Shown here: in pieces, positions 36,873 through 44,353 of the stretch
Layout of the letters: every line of letters begins with the position of its first letter
How positions within the stretch are numbered: the stretch's first letter is position 1
Source: an uncultured Odoribacter sp.
Lineage (GTDB): Bacteria; Bacteroidota; Bacteroidia; Bacteroidales; Marinifilaceae
Direction: 5' to 3'
DNA length: 64,000 nt
Assembly: GCA_900541415.1 (NCBI GenBank)
Contig: UQJP01000010.1
Span: 56,686 to 120,685 of the forward strand
Program-made: the position numbers and the translations under genes
Notes under the pieces: model-generated
What the model was told of the DNA's origin: nothing
Seen by the model: the letters and a program-made list of their open reading frames with translations, nothing else
Database searches by the model: none

Positions 36873-37361
36873 TTATTGAAGTTTATTTAAGATAGAAGTG
36901 GTAGAATAACCTACTGTTAAATCGATAGTTATAATCTCTCCTCCTTTATTTTTTACAATATCGTAGCCTACGATTTGTTCCGGTTTATAGTCTTTCCCTT
37001 TCACTAAAATGTCCGGTTGTATATACTTGATAAGTTCGTAAGGGGTATCTTCATCAAAAAGAACGATTTTATCGATAAAGATCAGGGCAGAGAGCAAAAT
37101 GGCACGTGCCTCCTGATTGTTTATTGGGCGTTTCTCTCCTTTTAGCCGTTTTACGGAAGTGTCTGTGTTTAATCCGACCACTAATTTTGTACCTAAAGCA
37201 GCTGCCTGAGCAAGATATTCTATGTGTCCTTTGTGAACTATGTCAAAACAACCATTGGTGAAAACGATTTTTTCATTTTTAAACCGCCATTGATTCAAAG
37301 TGCTGAACAAATTTTCCTTATCGGTAACGATTTTGTTTTTTATAAACGACAAATAGTCCAT
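36873..37361 (-). CDS. rfaE2: Heptose-1-phosphate adenylyltransferase
   Basis: From ATG 37361 the protein has 162 residues and matches the nucleotidyltransferase half of HldE, which makes ADP-heptose for lipopolysaccharide inner core. It has VFTNGCFDIVHKGHIEYLAQ (the HxGH motif), the VVGLNTDTSVKRLKG loop and the C-terminal YSTTSILNK corresponding to the ISTTxI motif. The longer frame to 37448 would overlap panD by 68 bases and add a non-family N-terminus, so I reject it. It is the last gene after panC and panD; the kinase half (rfaE1) is not in the window. Confidence 0.9.
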   Translation of the reverse strand: MDYLSFIKNKIVTDKENLFSTLNQWRFKNEKIVFTNGCFDIVHKGHIEYLAQAAALGTKLVVGLNTDTSVKRLKGEKRPINNQEARAILLSALIFIDKIVLFDEDTPYELIKYIQPDILVKGKDYKPEQIVGYDIVKNKGGEIITIDLTVGYSTTSILNKLQ

Positions 37362-37380
37362 ACTTTCCGGATTATTATTT

Positions 37381-37731
37381 TTAAATGAGCTGATTTGTAA
37401 CTGTATCCGGGAATACAAGGGTCGGTATGTGTTGTTTAGCTTCTTCAAAATCCATAGCGGCGTATGAAATAATAATCACAACATCTCCTACTGCACATTT
37501 ACGGGCTGCAGGCCCATTCAAACAAACTACACCGGAACCTCTTTCTCCTTTGATTACATAGGTTTCCAGCCTTTCTCCGTTGTTTACGTTAACAATTTGT
37601 ACTTTTTCGTTTTCTATGATATTGGCAGCTTCCATTAAGGCAACATCGATAGTGATGCTTCCCACATATTGAAGATTGGCTTCGGTGACTGTTACCTTGT
37701 GAATTTTTGACTTTACGACTTCTATAAACAT
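37381..37731 (-). CDS. panD: Aspartate 1-decarboxylase
   Basis: The 116-residue pyruvoyl enzyme makes beta-alanine from aspartate for pantothenate. The self-cleavage site Gly24-Ser25 is in LQYVGSITID. Further conserved parts are ERLETYVIKGERGSG and VCLNGPAARKCAVGDVVIIISYA. Cleavage at GS yields the N-terminal pyruvoyl group on the alpha chain. It lies 35 bases downstream of panC, the next enzyme in the same pathway, so they form one operon. Confidence 0.96.
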   Translation of the reverse strand: MFIEVVKSKIHKVTVTEANLQYVGSITIDVALMEAANIIENEKVQIVNVNNGERLETYVIKGERGSGVVCLNGPAARKCAVGDVVIIISYAAMDFEEAKQHIPTLVFPDTVTNQLI

Positions 37732-37766
37732 CTTTTTAATTTTAGATTAAAATTAAAGGCAGTGAT

Positions 37767-38606
37767 TTAAAAGACAATATTGTCAATTAATCTTATTTTA
37801 CCGGCATAAACTGCAACACACGCTACTTTTGTTCCTTTTTCTGTCCAGTTTTCCGTTACTTTTAGGGTAGTATCATCTACAATTTCCACATATTCTGTTT
37901 CCAGGTACGGATTATTGTTGATTTCATCGGTTATCCATTTTTTCAGATCGGAAACGCTCATTTCTGAAGCTAAGTTACGAGCTTTTTTTAAGGTAGCATA
38001 GATATGGGGAGCATTTTTTTTATAATCTTCGCCCAATAATGTGTTTCTGGAACTCAGAGCAAGCCCGTTTTCTTCCCGCACAATAGGGCAAGGTATAATC
38101 TGAATATTATAATTCAGTTGTTTTACCATATTTTTTATGATTGCCACCTGTTGAAAATCTTTCATCCCAAAGAATGCTTTATCCGGGCGTACAATGTCGA
38201 ATAAACGGCTTACCACCTGTCCCACTCCGTTAAAATGTCCGGGTCTCAGGGCTCCTTCCATAACCGATTCCAAATATCCGAAATCAAATTTACGGGTGTC
38301 CGGTTCCGGATAGATTTCATCGACTGTCGGTGCGAAAACAAGATCGCAACCTACTGTTCTTAATAACTCAGTATCTTTGTCTAAAGTACGGGGATACCTT
38401 TTTAAGTCTTCTAAATCATTGAATTGGGTGGGATTTACAAATATGCTGACAACAGTAATATCACTGTTTTTCTTACATTCTTTTACTAAGGATAAATGCC
38501 CATTATGTAAAGCACCCATTGTTGGTACGAAACCAATTGTTTTTCCCTCTTTTTTGTAGCTGTCTATTAGACTAACTAACTCATTTTTAGATTTTAAAAC
38601 CTGCAT
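37767..38606 (-). CDS. panC: Pantoate-beta-alanine ligase
   Basis: The 279-residue synthetase joins pantoate and beta-alanine using ATP. The nucleotidyltransferase HxGH motif is in GFVPTMGALHNGHLSLV. Other signatures are VSIFVNPTQFND, MEGALRPGHFNGVGQVVSRLF, DKAFFGMKDFQQVAIIK and the KMSKS-like region LALSSRNTLL. Full length. It is the first gene of the panC-panD-rfaE2 unit; a near-consensus TAAACTTG about 25 bases upstream may be its -7 element. The 218 bases between it and the DJ-1 pseudogene hold nothing I recognise. Confidence 0.97.
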   Translation of the reverse strand: MQVLKSKNELVSLIDSYKKEGKTIGFVPTMGALHNGHLSLVKECKKNSDITVVSIFVNPTQFNDLEDLKRYPRTLDKDTELLRTVGCDLVFAPTVDEIYPEPDTRKFDFGYLESVMEGALRPGHFNGVGQVVSRLFDIVRPDKAFFGMKDFQQVAIIKNMVKQLNYNIQIIPCPIVREENGLALSSRNTLLGEDYKKNAPHIYATLKKARNLASEMSVSDLKKWITDEINNNPYLETEYVEIVDDTTLKVTENWTEKGTKVACVAVYAGKIRLIDNIVF

Positions 38607-38824
38607 GACACATAATTAAAATTCGGGATGCAAGTTTACTAACTATTTTTGATATAATAGAAAATTGACTGTTTAAAATTGAAAATGAGGCTATTTTATA
38701 AAGTTTTTCTATACAATTTATCTTCTTTATTTATGTATTAAATTTTTTTCGATCTGTTTTTCTGTGGTTTTCAACTGAAAATGAAATATGGATTTAGGTG
38801 AAACTTGCTGTTTTTTTTACTTAC

Positions 38825-39146
38825 CTATTCTACTAATGAACAAAGCTTTGTTATTTTCTTTTCGGGTGAAAACACGCAGGAAGATGTTTCGGTTTTTATG
38901 GGGTTGTCATTAAGTGCCTGGTAATAACTCGATTTATAGAAATTATACCGTTCAAGAATTTTACTTTCAGACGCGATTTCCAATGTAATCATGACTTCTT
39001 TGGCAAATTCCAAAGGTGCGGTGCTGTTGGCAGTAATAATATGGTGATCTCTCACCACCTGTTGCAGGATATATTAGCGATGACAGGTAAGCTGATTCTC
39101 AGTCGGCATATTTATCCAAAACAACGAATAATATGATTTTTTTCAT
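38825..39146 (-). pseudogene. Decayed DJ-1/PfpI-like glutamine amidotransferase gene
   Basis: From ATG 39146 the frame reads MKKIILFVVLDKYAD, then TGA where relatives have a tryptophan codon, then ESAYLSSLIYPA. In another frame the C-terminal part follows directly: VVRDHHIITANSTAPLEFAKEV and ILERYNFYKSSYYQALN, ending at 38825. I recognise the two ends as the N- and C-termini of DJ-1/PfpI-type class 1 glutamine amidotransferases of about 190-200 residues. The middle, including the nucleophile-elbow cysteine, is deleted. So at least one premature stop, one frameshift and a deletion of roughly 300 bases have occurred. Confidence 0.75.
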
Positions 39147-39162
39147 CGTGATGCTCTTTAGC

Positions 39163-39645
39163 TTATATTTTATTATAGAGGTTATGAATATCTGGATGTA
39201 CGGAAGTCAGGGCTTCGATCAATTCTGAATGAGTGACACCTTCGCGCATTACGATAAAGATAGTGTCGTCCCCGGCGATCGTCCCCAATACCTGAAAGTA
39301 ATTTTCACTGTCTATTAATACGGTTACGGCATTGGCATAACCGGGCAGAGTTTTGATAACTGCCATATTTCCTGAAAAATCCACACTTAATATAGTGTCC
39401 GTAATGATAGAGCTTACTTTATCTTCTCTTTGTTCATTAAAATTTTCCGGAATCACATAAATATATCCTTTCTCTTTATGCGGGATTTTAGCTACTTTCA
39501 TAAACTTCAGGTCCCTGGACAAAGTGCTCTGTGTGGCCTCTACATTTAATTCTTTTAATTTATATAATAATTCCTCCTGTGAACAAATTAATTCCGATTC
39601 GATAAGCCTGCGTATAGTTAAAAGTCTTTTGGTTTTATTTCTCAT
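39163..39645 (-). CDS. argR: Arginine repressor
   Basis: From ATG 39645 the protein has 160 residues: an N-terminal winged helix (LIESELICSQEELLYKLKEL, ATQSTLSRDLKFMKVAKI) and a C-terminal arginine-binding hexamerisation domain (ALPGYANAV-type segment LPGYANAVTVLID, GTIAGDDTIFIVMREG). ArgR binds ARG boxes when arginine is abundant. The start at 39645 is supported by a promoter element at 39692-39699, which lies inside the longer reading frame. It is transcribed away from carAB, and two ARG-box-like palindromes lie between them, so control of carAB and itself is likely. Confidence 0.93.
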   Translation of the reverse strand: MRNKTKRLLTIRRLIESELICSQEELLYKLKELNVEATQSTLSRDLKFMKVAKIPHKEKGYIYVIPENFNEQREDKVSSIITDTILSVDFSGNMAVIKTLPGYANAVTVLIDSENYFQVLGTIAGDDTIFIVMREGVTHSELIEALTSVHPDIHNLYNKI

Positions 39646-39691
39646 ATTTTCCGGTTTAACTTCAATTTTCGGTTGTAAATCCAATACTTTG

Positions 39692-39699
39692 CAAAAATA
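39692..39699 (-). promoter_or_regulatory. argR promoter -7 element
   Basis: TATTTTTG on the minus strand fits TAnnTTTG, 47 bases upstream of the argR ATG at 39645. Confidence 0.5.
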
Positions 39700-39755
39700 A
39701 TAAATAATTTTATTCAAATGTTTTTTCCCGATAATCTTTTAGTTATGCCTATTGC

Positions 39756-39790
39756 TGTATATTTATTCGATATAAATGCATAAATATTCT
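39756..39790. promoter_or_regulatory. Two tandem ARG-box-like operators
   Basis: TGTATATTTATTCG (39756-39769) and TGCATAAATATTCT (39777-39790) each match the ARG box core TGAATwwwwATTCA at 12 of 14 positions. Their centres are 21 bp apart, the spacing known for paired ARG boxes in enterobacteria. The second reaches the -33 element of the carA promoter, so bound ArgR would be expected to block it. Confidence 0.6.
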
Positions 39791-39821
39791 TTGTAGTAAG
39801 AAAAAAGTTTTATTACCTTTG
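39790..39821 (+). promoter_or_regulatory. carAB promoter
   Basis: TTTG (39790-39793), a 20-base spacer and TACCTTTG (39814-39821) form a complete consensus Bacteroidota promoter, 42 bases upstream of the carA ATG. Confidence 0.75.
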
Positions 39822-39863
39822 CACCAATTTGGACATTAGGTAAATTAGTTCACACAAATAAGT

Positions 39864-40952
39864 ATGCAAAATTTAAAAAAAGCACGTTTAGTTCTGCAGG
39901 ACGGAACAGTTTATGAAGGTACTTCTTTTGGCTACGAGAAATCGGTCGCCGGAGAAGTAGTGTTCTACACAGCGATGACAGGGTATCCTGAAAGTTTGAC
40001 TGATCCCTCGTACAAGGGACAAATTCTCGTTCCAACTTATCCGATGATCGGTAATTACGGTGTTCCCGTAGACGATGCGGAGGACGGCATTTCTAAATTT
40101 TTCGAGTCGGATAAAATTCATTGTACTGCTCTGATTATTTCCGATTATTCGTTTGCATATAGTCATTGGAATTCACAAAAAAGCCTCGGTCAATGGTTGA
40201 AAGATCAACAAGTTCCGGGGCTTTTTGGTATAGATACGCGAGCTCTTACAAAAAGATTGCGCGAGCATGGTGCAATGCTCGGCAGAATCGAGTTCGACAA
40301 TATCCCTGTTCCTTTTTACGATCCGAATGAAAACAATGTCGTTGCAGAAGTTTCAACAAAAGAAGTAAAAGAATACGGAAACGGTAAGCACAAGGTGGTG
40401 CTGGTGGATTGTGGGGTGAAATATAATATTATCCGTTGCCTGCTGAAACGGGATGTAACTGTGAAACGTGTGCCCTGGGATTATGATTTTACCAACGAAG
40501 AGTGCGATGGAATATTCCTTTCCAACGGTCCTGGTGATCCTGCAAAGTGTGAAATTACTGTTCAAAATATTCGGAAAGCATTGTCGGGCGATAAACCGAT
40601 TATGGGAATTTGCCTGGGTAATCAGTTGATGGCAAGAGCTGCCGGAGCTGAAACTTATAAATTGAAATACGGACATCGCAGCCATAACCAACCGGTGATC
40701 CAGCCGGGTAGCGACCGTTGTTTCATCACTTCCCAAAATCATGGATTTGCTATCGACGATAATACGTTGTCTTCCGATTGGGAACCGTTCTTTGTGAATG
40801 TGAATGACGGAACAAATGAAGGAATACGCCATAAATCAAAACCTTTCTTTTCAGCTCAGTTTCATCCTGAGGCTTGCAGTGGACCAGTAGATACCGAATA
40901 TCTTTTCGATGTCTTTATCGAGAATATTGAAAAAGCGAAGGGTAAGAAGTAA
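39864..40952 (+). CDS. carA: Carbamoyl-phosphate synthase small subunit
   Basis: The 362-residue glutamine amidotransferase subunit delivers ammonia to CarB. The N-terminal domain has the typical LVLQDGTVYEGTSFGYE and FYTAMTGYPESLTDPSYKGQ. The class I amidotransferase domain has the nucleophile in GICLGNQLMARA, followed by SHNQPV, SQNHGFAID and the His-Glu pair in SAQFHPEA. Full length. It is followed after 62 bases by carB and preceded by a full promoter overlapped by ARG-box-like sites, so arginine repression is plausible. Confidence 0.97.
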   Translation: MQNLKKARLVLQDGTVYEGTSFGYEKSVAGEVVFYTAMTGYPESLTDPSYKGQILVPTYPMIGNYGVPVDDAEDGISKFFESDKIHCTALIISDYSFAYSHWNSQKSLGQWLKDQQVPGLFGIDTRALTKRLREHGAMLGRIEFDNIPVPFYDPNENNVVAEVSTKEVKEYGNGKHKVVLVDCGVKYNIIRCLLKRDVTVKRVPWDYDFTNEECDGIFLSNGPGDPAKCEITVQNIRKALSGDKPIMGICLGNQLMARAAGAETYKLKYGHRSHNQPVIQPGSDRCFITSQNHGFAIDDNTLSSDWEPFFVNVNDGTNEGIRHKSKPFFSAQFHPEACSGPVDTEYLFDVFIENIEKAKGKK

Positions 40953-41014
40953 AAACAAAAGGCAAAAGATTGCAAAGGCAATTCAAAATTTACAATCTAA
41001 ATTAACAGTTGAAA

Positions 41015-44000
41015 ATGAAAGAGATAAATAAAATATTACTGCTTGGTTCGGGTGCGTTGAAAATTGGCCAGGCGGGAGAATTCGACTACTCAGGTTCTCA
41101 GGCTTTGAAAGCTATGCGGGAAGAAGGTAAATACACCGTATTGATTAATCCGAACATAGCTACCGTGCAAACTTCCGAAGGTGTTGCAGATAAAATCTAT
41201 TACCTGCCTGTCACCCCTGAATATGTGGAGGAAGTGATTAAAAAAGAACGTCCTGACGGAATCCTGCTTTCTTTCGGTGGACAAACGGCATTGAATTGCG
41301 GTGTTGCCCTTTACGAAAACGGTGTGTTGGAAAAATATGGAGTGGAAGTTTTAGGAACTCCCGTACAATCGATTATCGATACGGAAGACCGTGAGATATT
41401 TGCGAACAAACTTCGGGAGATCGATGTGAAAACTCCGCGGAGTATTGCTGCCAACAACATGGAAGAAGCTTTGAAAGCTTCTAAGGAATTGGGTTTTCCT
41501 ATCATCGTGCGGGCTGCCTACACTTTAGGCGGATTGGGATCGGGTTTCTGTTCGAACGAAGAAGAGCTGGTGAAACTGGCTTCGAGTGCTTTTGCCTATT
41601 CTCCCCAGGTGTTAGTGGAAGAATCGTTGAAAGGCTGGAAAGAGGTGGAATATGAAGTGGTACGTGACAAATACGATAACTGTATCACCGTTTGTAACAT
41701 GGAAAACTTCGACCCGCTGGGAATCCACACGGGGGAAAGTATCGTTGTAGCTCCTTCACAAACTTTGAGCAATAGCGAATACCATAAATTACGCGCCATC
41801 GCAATCAAGATCATCCGGCATATAGGAATTGTGGGTGAATGTAATGTGCAATATACCCTGGATCCGAATTCTGAAGATTACCGCGTCATTGAAGTGAACG
41901 CCCGGCTTTCCCGTTCCAGTGCTTTGGCATCGAAGGCTACCGGATACCCATTGGCTTTCGTGGCTGCTAAGCTGGGTTTGGGTTACGGATTACATGAGAT
42001 TAAAAATTCTGTCACAAAAGTGACTACGGCCTGTTTTGAGCCTGCCCTCGACTATGTGGTTTGCAAAATTCCGCGTTGGGACTTGAATAAATTTGAAGGT
42101 GTTTCCAAGCTAATCGGTTCTTCCATGAAAAGTGTGGGTGAAATCATGGCAATCGGACGCACCTTTGAAGAAGCCATTCAAAAAGGTCTTCGTATGGTGG
42201 GACAGGGAATGCACGGATTTGTGGGAAATAAGCTCACCATCGACGATGTGGATGAAGAGCTGGTAAATCCTACGGATAAACGTATTTTTGCCATAGAAGA
42301 AGCCTTTGTGAAAGGATATTCCGTGGATAAAATCCACGATATGACTAAAATCGACAAATGGTTTTTGGAAAAACTTAAAAATATCCATAATCTGAAAGAA
42401 GAACTCGATAAGTATAGCACCATTACCGGGGTTAGTTCCGGGCTTTTAAGACAGGCTAAACAAATGGGTTTCTCCGATTTTCAGATTGGCCGTTTTACGA
42501 TTAAAGACGATAAGCTAACTGCTCACCAGAAAATGCTGAAAGTCCGGGAATACCGGAAAGGATTGAATATTCTGCCCTGTATCAAGCAAATCGATACTTT
42601 GGCGGGTGAATACCCGGCTATGACCAATTACTTGTATGTTACCTATAACGGAAGCGAAAACGACATCCCATATGAACACGACGGACGTTCTGTAATCGTT
42701 CTGGGATCCGGGGCATACCGAATCGGAAGCAGCGTGGAATTTGACTGGTGCGGGGTCAGTGCTTTGAATACAATTAAAAAAGCAGGTTATCGTTCTGTGA
42801 TGATTAACTATAATCCTGAAACGGTAAGTACGGACTATGATACTTGCGACAGGCTTTATTTCGACGAATTATCCTTTGAGAGGGTGATGGATATTGTGGA
42901 ATTTGAACAGCCTAAAGGGGTGATTGTATCTACCGGAGGACAGATTCCCAATAACCTGGCTATGCGCCTGAATGGGCAACATGTGAATATTTTGGGTACT
43001 TCTGCCGAAAATATCGACCGGGCGGAAGACCGCCAAAAATTCTCAACTATGTGTGATCGGCTGGGAATCGACCAACCGCGTTGGAGGGAATTAACCAGCC
43101 TCGACGACATTTATGCATTTGTGGATGAAGTGGGATTCCCGGTGTTGATCCGTCCCTCTTACGTGCTTTCGGGAGCTGCCATGAATGTCGTATCGAACCG
43201 TGACGAACTGGCTCATTTTCTGGAATTGGCTGCCGAAGTATCGAAAGACCATCCGGTAGTGGTGACTGAATTTATCGAGCAAGCCAAAGAGGTGGAAATC
43301 GATGCCGTAGCACAAAACGGTGAGGTGAAAGCCTATGCAATCAGTGAACACGTGGAATTTGCAGGGGTTCACTCCGGTGACGCGACGATTGTTTTTCCGG
43401 CCCAGAAACTTTATGTGGAAACCCTTCGCCGGATTAAAAAAATCGCCAGGGCTATCGCTAAGGAATTAAACATTTCAGGACCTTTCAATATGCAGTTCCT
43501 GGCAAAGGACAACGATATTAAAGTGATTGAATGTAATCTCCGGGCGTCCCGTAGCTTCCCGTTCGTTTCCAAAGTGTTGAAATACAACTTTATTGAAATG
43601 GCCACCCGCATTATGTTGGGAGAACAGGTAGAATCTTTGAACAAATCGGTGTTCGACCTCGACTATGTAGGTGTAAAAGCTTCTCAATTCTCATTTGCCC
43701 GTCTGTTAAAAGCCGACCCTGTGCTGGGCGTGGACATGTCGTCTACCGGGGAAGTGGGCTGTATCGGTGAAAACTATTACGAAGCCATTCTGAAAAGTAT
43801 GATTTCTGTGGGGCATAGTATTCCGAAAAAGAATATCCTGATCTCCTCCGGGCCTACACGTTCCAAAGTGGAATTGTTGAATTCCACTAAAATGCTGATC
43901 GATAACGGATATTCTATCTTCGCAACAGCAGGAACGGCTAAGTTTTTCGCAGAAAACGGTATCGATGTAACCGTATTACATTGGCCGGACGAAGAAAAAG

Positions 44001-44230
44001 AGCCGAACATCATGGATTACCTGAAAAATAAGAAAATAGACATGGTGATCAATATCCCGAAAAACTACACCAAACGGGAATTGGACAACGGTTATAAAAT
44101 CCGCCGGGCGGCTGTGGATTATAATATTCCATTGATCACGAATGCCCGTTTAGCGAGTGCTTTCATCTATGCCATTTGTAAAGTAGATAAAGCCGATATA
44201 GCTATCAAGAGCTGGGATGAATACCAATAA
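41015..44230 (+). CDS. carB: Carbamoyl-phosphate synthase large subunit
   Basis: The 1071-residue synthetase makes carbamoyl phosphate for arginine and pyrimidines. It shows the internal duplication: first ATP-grasp half starting ILLLGSGALKIGQAGEFDYSG with AAYTLGGLGSGF and IEVNARLSRSSALASKATG; second half starting VIVLGSGAYRIGSSVEFDWCG with RPSYVLSGAAMNVV and IECNLRASRSFPFVSKV. A C-terminal MGS-like allosteric domain is at about 930-1071 (FATAGTAKFFAENG). ATG at 41015 is chosen; the frame extends to a TTG six bases earlier. A terminator follows. Confidence 0.97.
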   Translation: MKEINKILLLGSGALKIGQAGEFDYSGSQALKAMREEGKYTVLINPNIATVQTSEGVADKIYYLPVTPEYVEEVIKKERPDGILLSFGGQTALNCGVALYENGVLEKYGVEVLGTPVQSIIDTEDREIFANKLREIDVKTPRSIAANNMEEALKASKELGFPIIVRAAYTLGGLGSGFCSNEEELVKLASSAFAYSPQVLVEESLKGWKEVEYEVVRDKYDNCITVCNMENFDPLGIHTGESIVVAPSQTLSNSEYHKLRAIAIKIIRHIGIVGECNVQYTLDPNSEDYRVIEVNARLSRSSALASKATGYPLAFVAAKLGLGYGLHEIKNSVTKVTTACFEPALDYVVCKIPRWDLNKFEGVSKLIGSSMKSVGEIMAIGRTFEEAIQKGLRMVGQGMHGFVGNKLTIDDVDEELVNPTDKRIFAIEEAFVKGYSVDKIHDMTKIDKWFLEKLKNIHNLKEELDKYSTITGVSSGLLRQAKQMGFSDFQIGRFTIKDDKLTAHQKMLKVREYRKGLNILPCIKQIDTLAGEYPAMTNYLYVTYNGSENDIPYEHDGRSVIVLGSGAYRIGSSVEFDWCGVSALNTIKKAGYRSVMINYNPETVSTDYDTCDRLYFDELSFERVMDIVEFEQPKGVIVSTGGQIPNNLAMRLNGQHVNILGTSAENIDRAEDRQKFSTMCDRLGIDQPRWRELTSLDDIYAFVDEVGFPVLIRPSYVLSGAAMNVVSNRDELAHFLELAAEVSKDHPVVVTEFIEQAKEVEIDAVAQNGEVKAYAISEHVEFAGVHSGDATIVFPAQKLYVETLRRIKKIARAIAKELNISGPFNMQFLAKDNDIKVIECNLRASRSFPFVSKVLKYNFIEMATRIMLGEQVESLNKSVFDLDYVGVKASQFSFARLLKADPVLGVDMSSTGEVGCIGENYYEAILKSMISVGHSIPKKNILISSGPTRSKVELLNSTKMLIDNGYSIFATAGTAKFFAENGIDVTVLHWPDEEKEPNIMDYLKNKKIDMVINIPKNYTKRELDNGYKIRRAAVDYNIPLITNARLASAFIYAICKVDKADIAIKSWDEYQ

Positions 44231-44262
44231 TCTCCTGTAACAAATGAACTTATATGATAAAG

Positions 44263-44287
44263 ATGCCGCAGCGATGCGGCATTTTTG
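44263..44287 (+). terminator. Intrinsic terminator after carB
   Basis: An 8-bp stem ATGCCGCA / TGCGGCAT (44263-44270 with 44275-44282, loop GCGA) is followed by a T-run, 32 bases after the stop codon. Confidence 0.85.
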
Positions 44288-44321
44288 TTTGTAACTTATT
44301 AGTTTGCATTTAGTTTTTCGT

Positions 44322-44329
44322 TACTTTTG
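44322..44329 (+). promoter_or_regulatory. Promoter -7 element of the PBP1A gene
   Basis: TACTTTTG fits TAnnTTTG, 24 bases upstream of the ATG at 44354. This supports that ATG over the longer frame from 44327. Confidence 0.55.
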
Positions 44330-44353
44330 CGGGGAAATATAATACGAATAGGT

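Noticed and set aside
37362..37448. N-terminal extension of the heptose-phosphate adenylyltransferase
   Set aside because: It would overlap panD and adds residues unlike the family; the ATG at 37361 gives a standard start.
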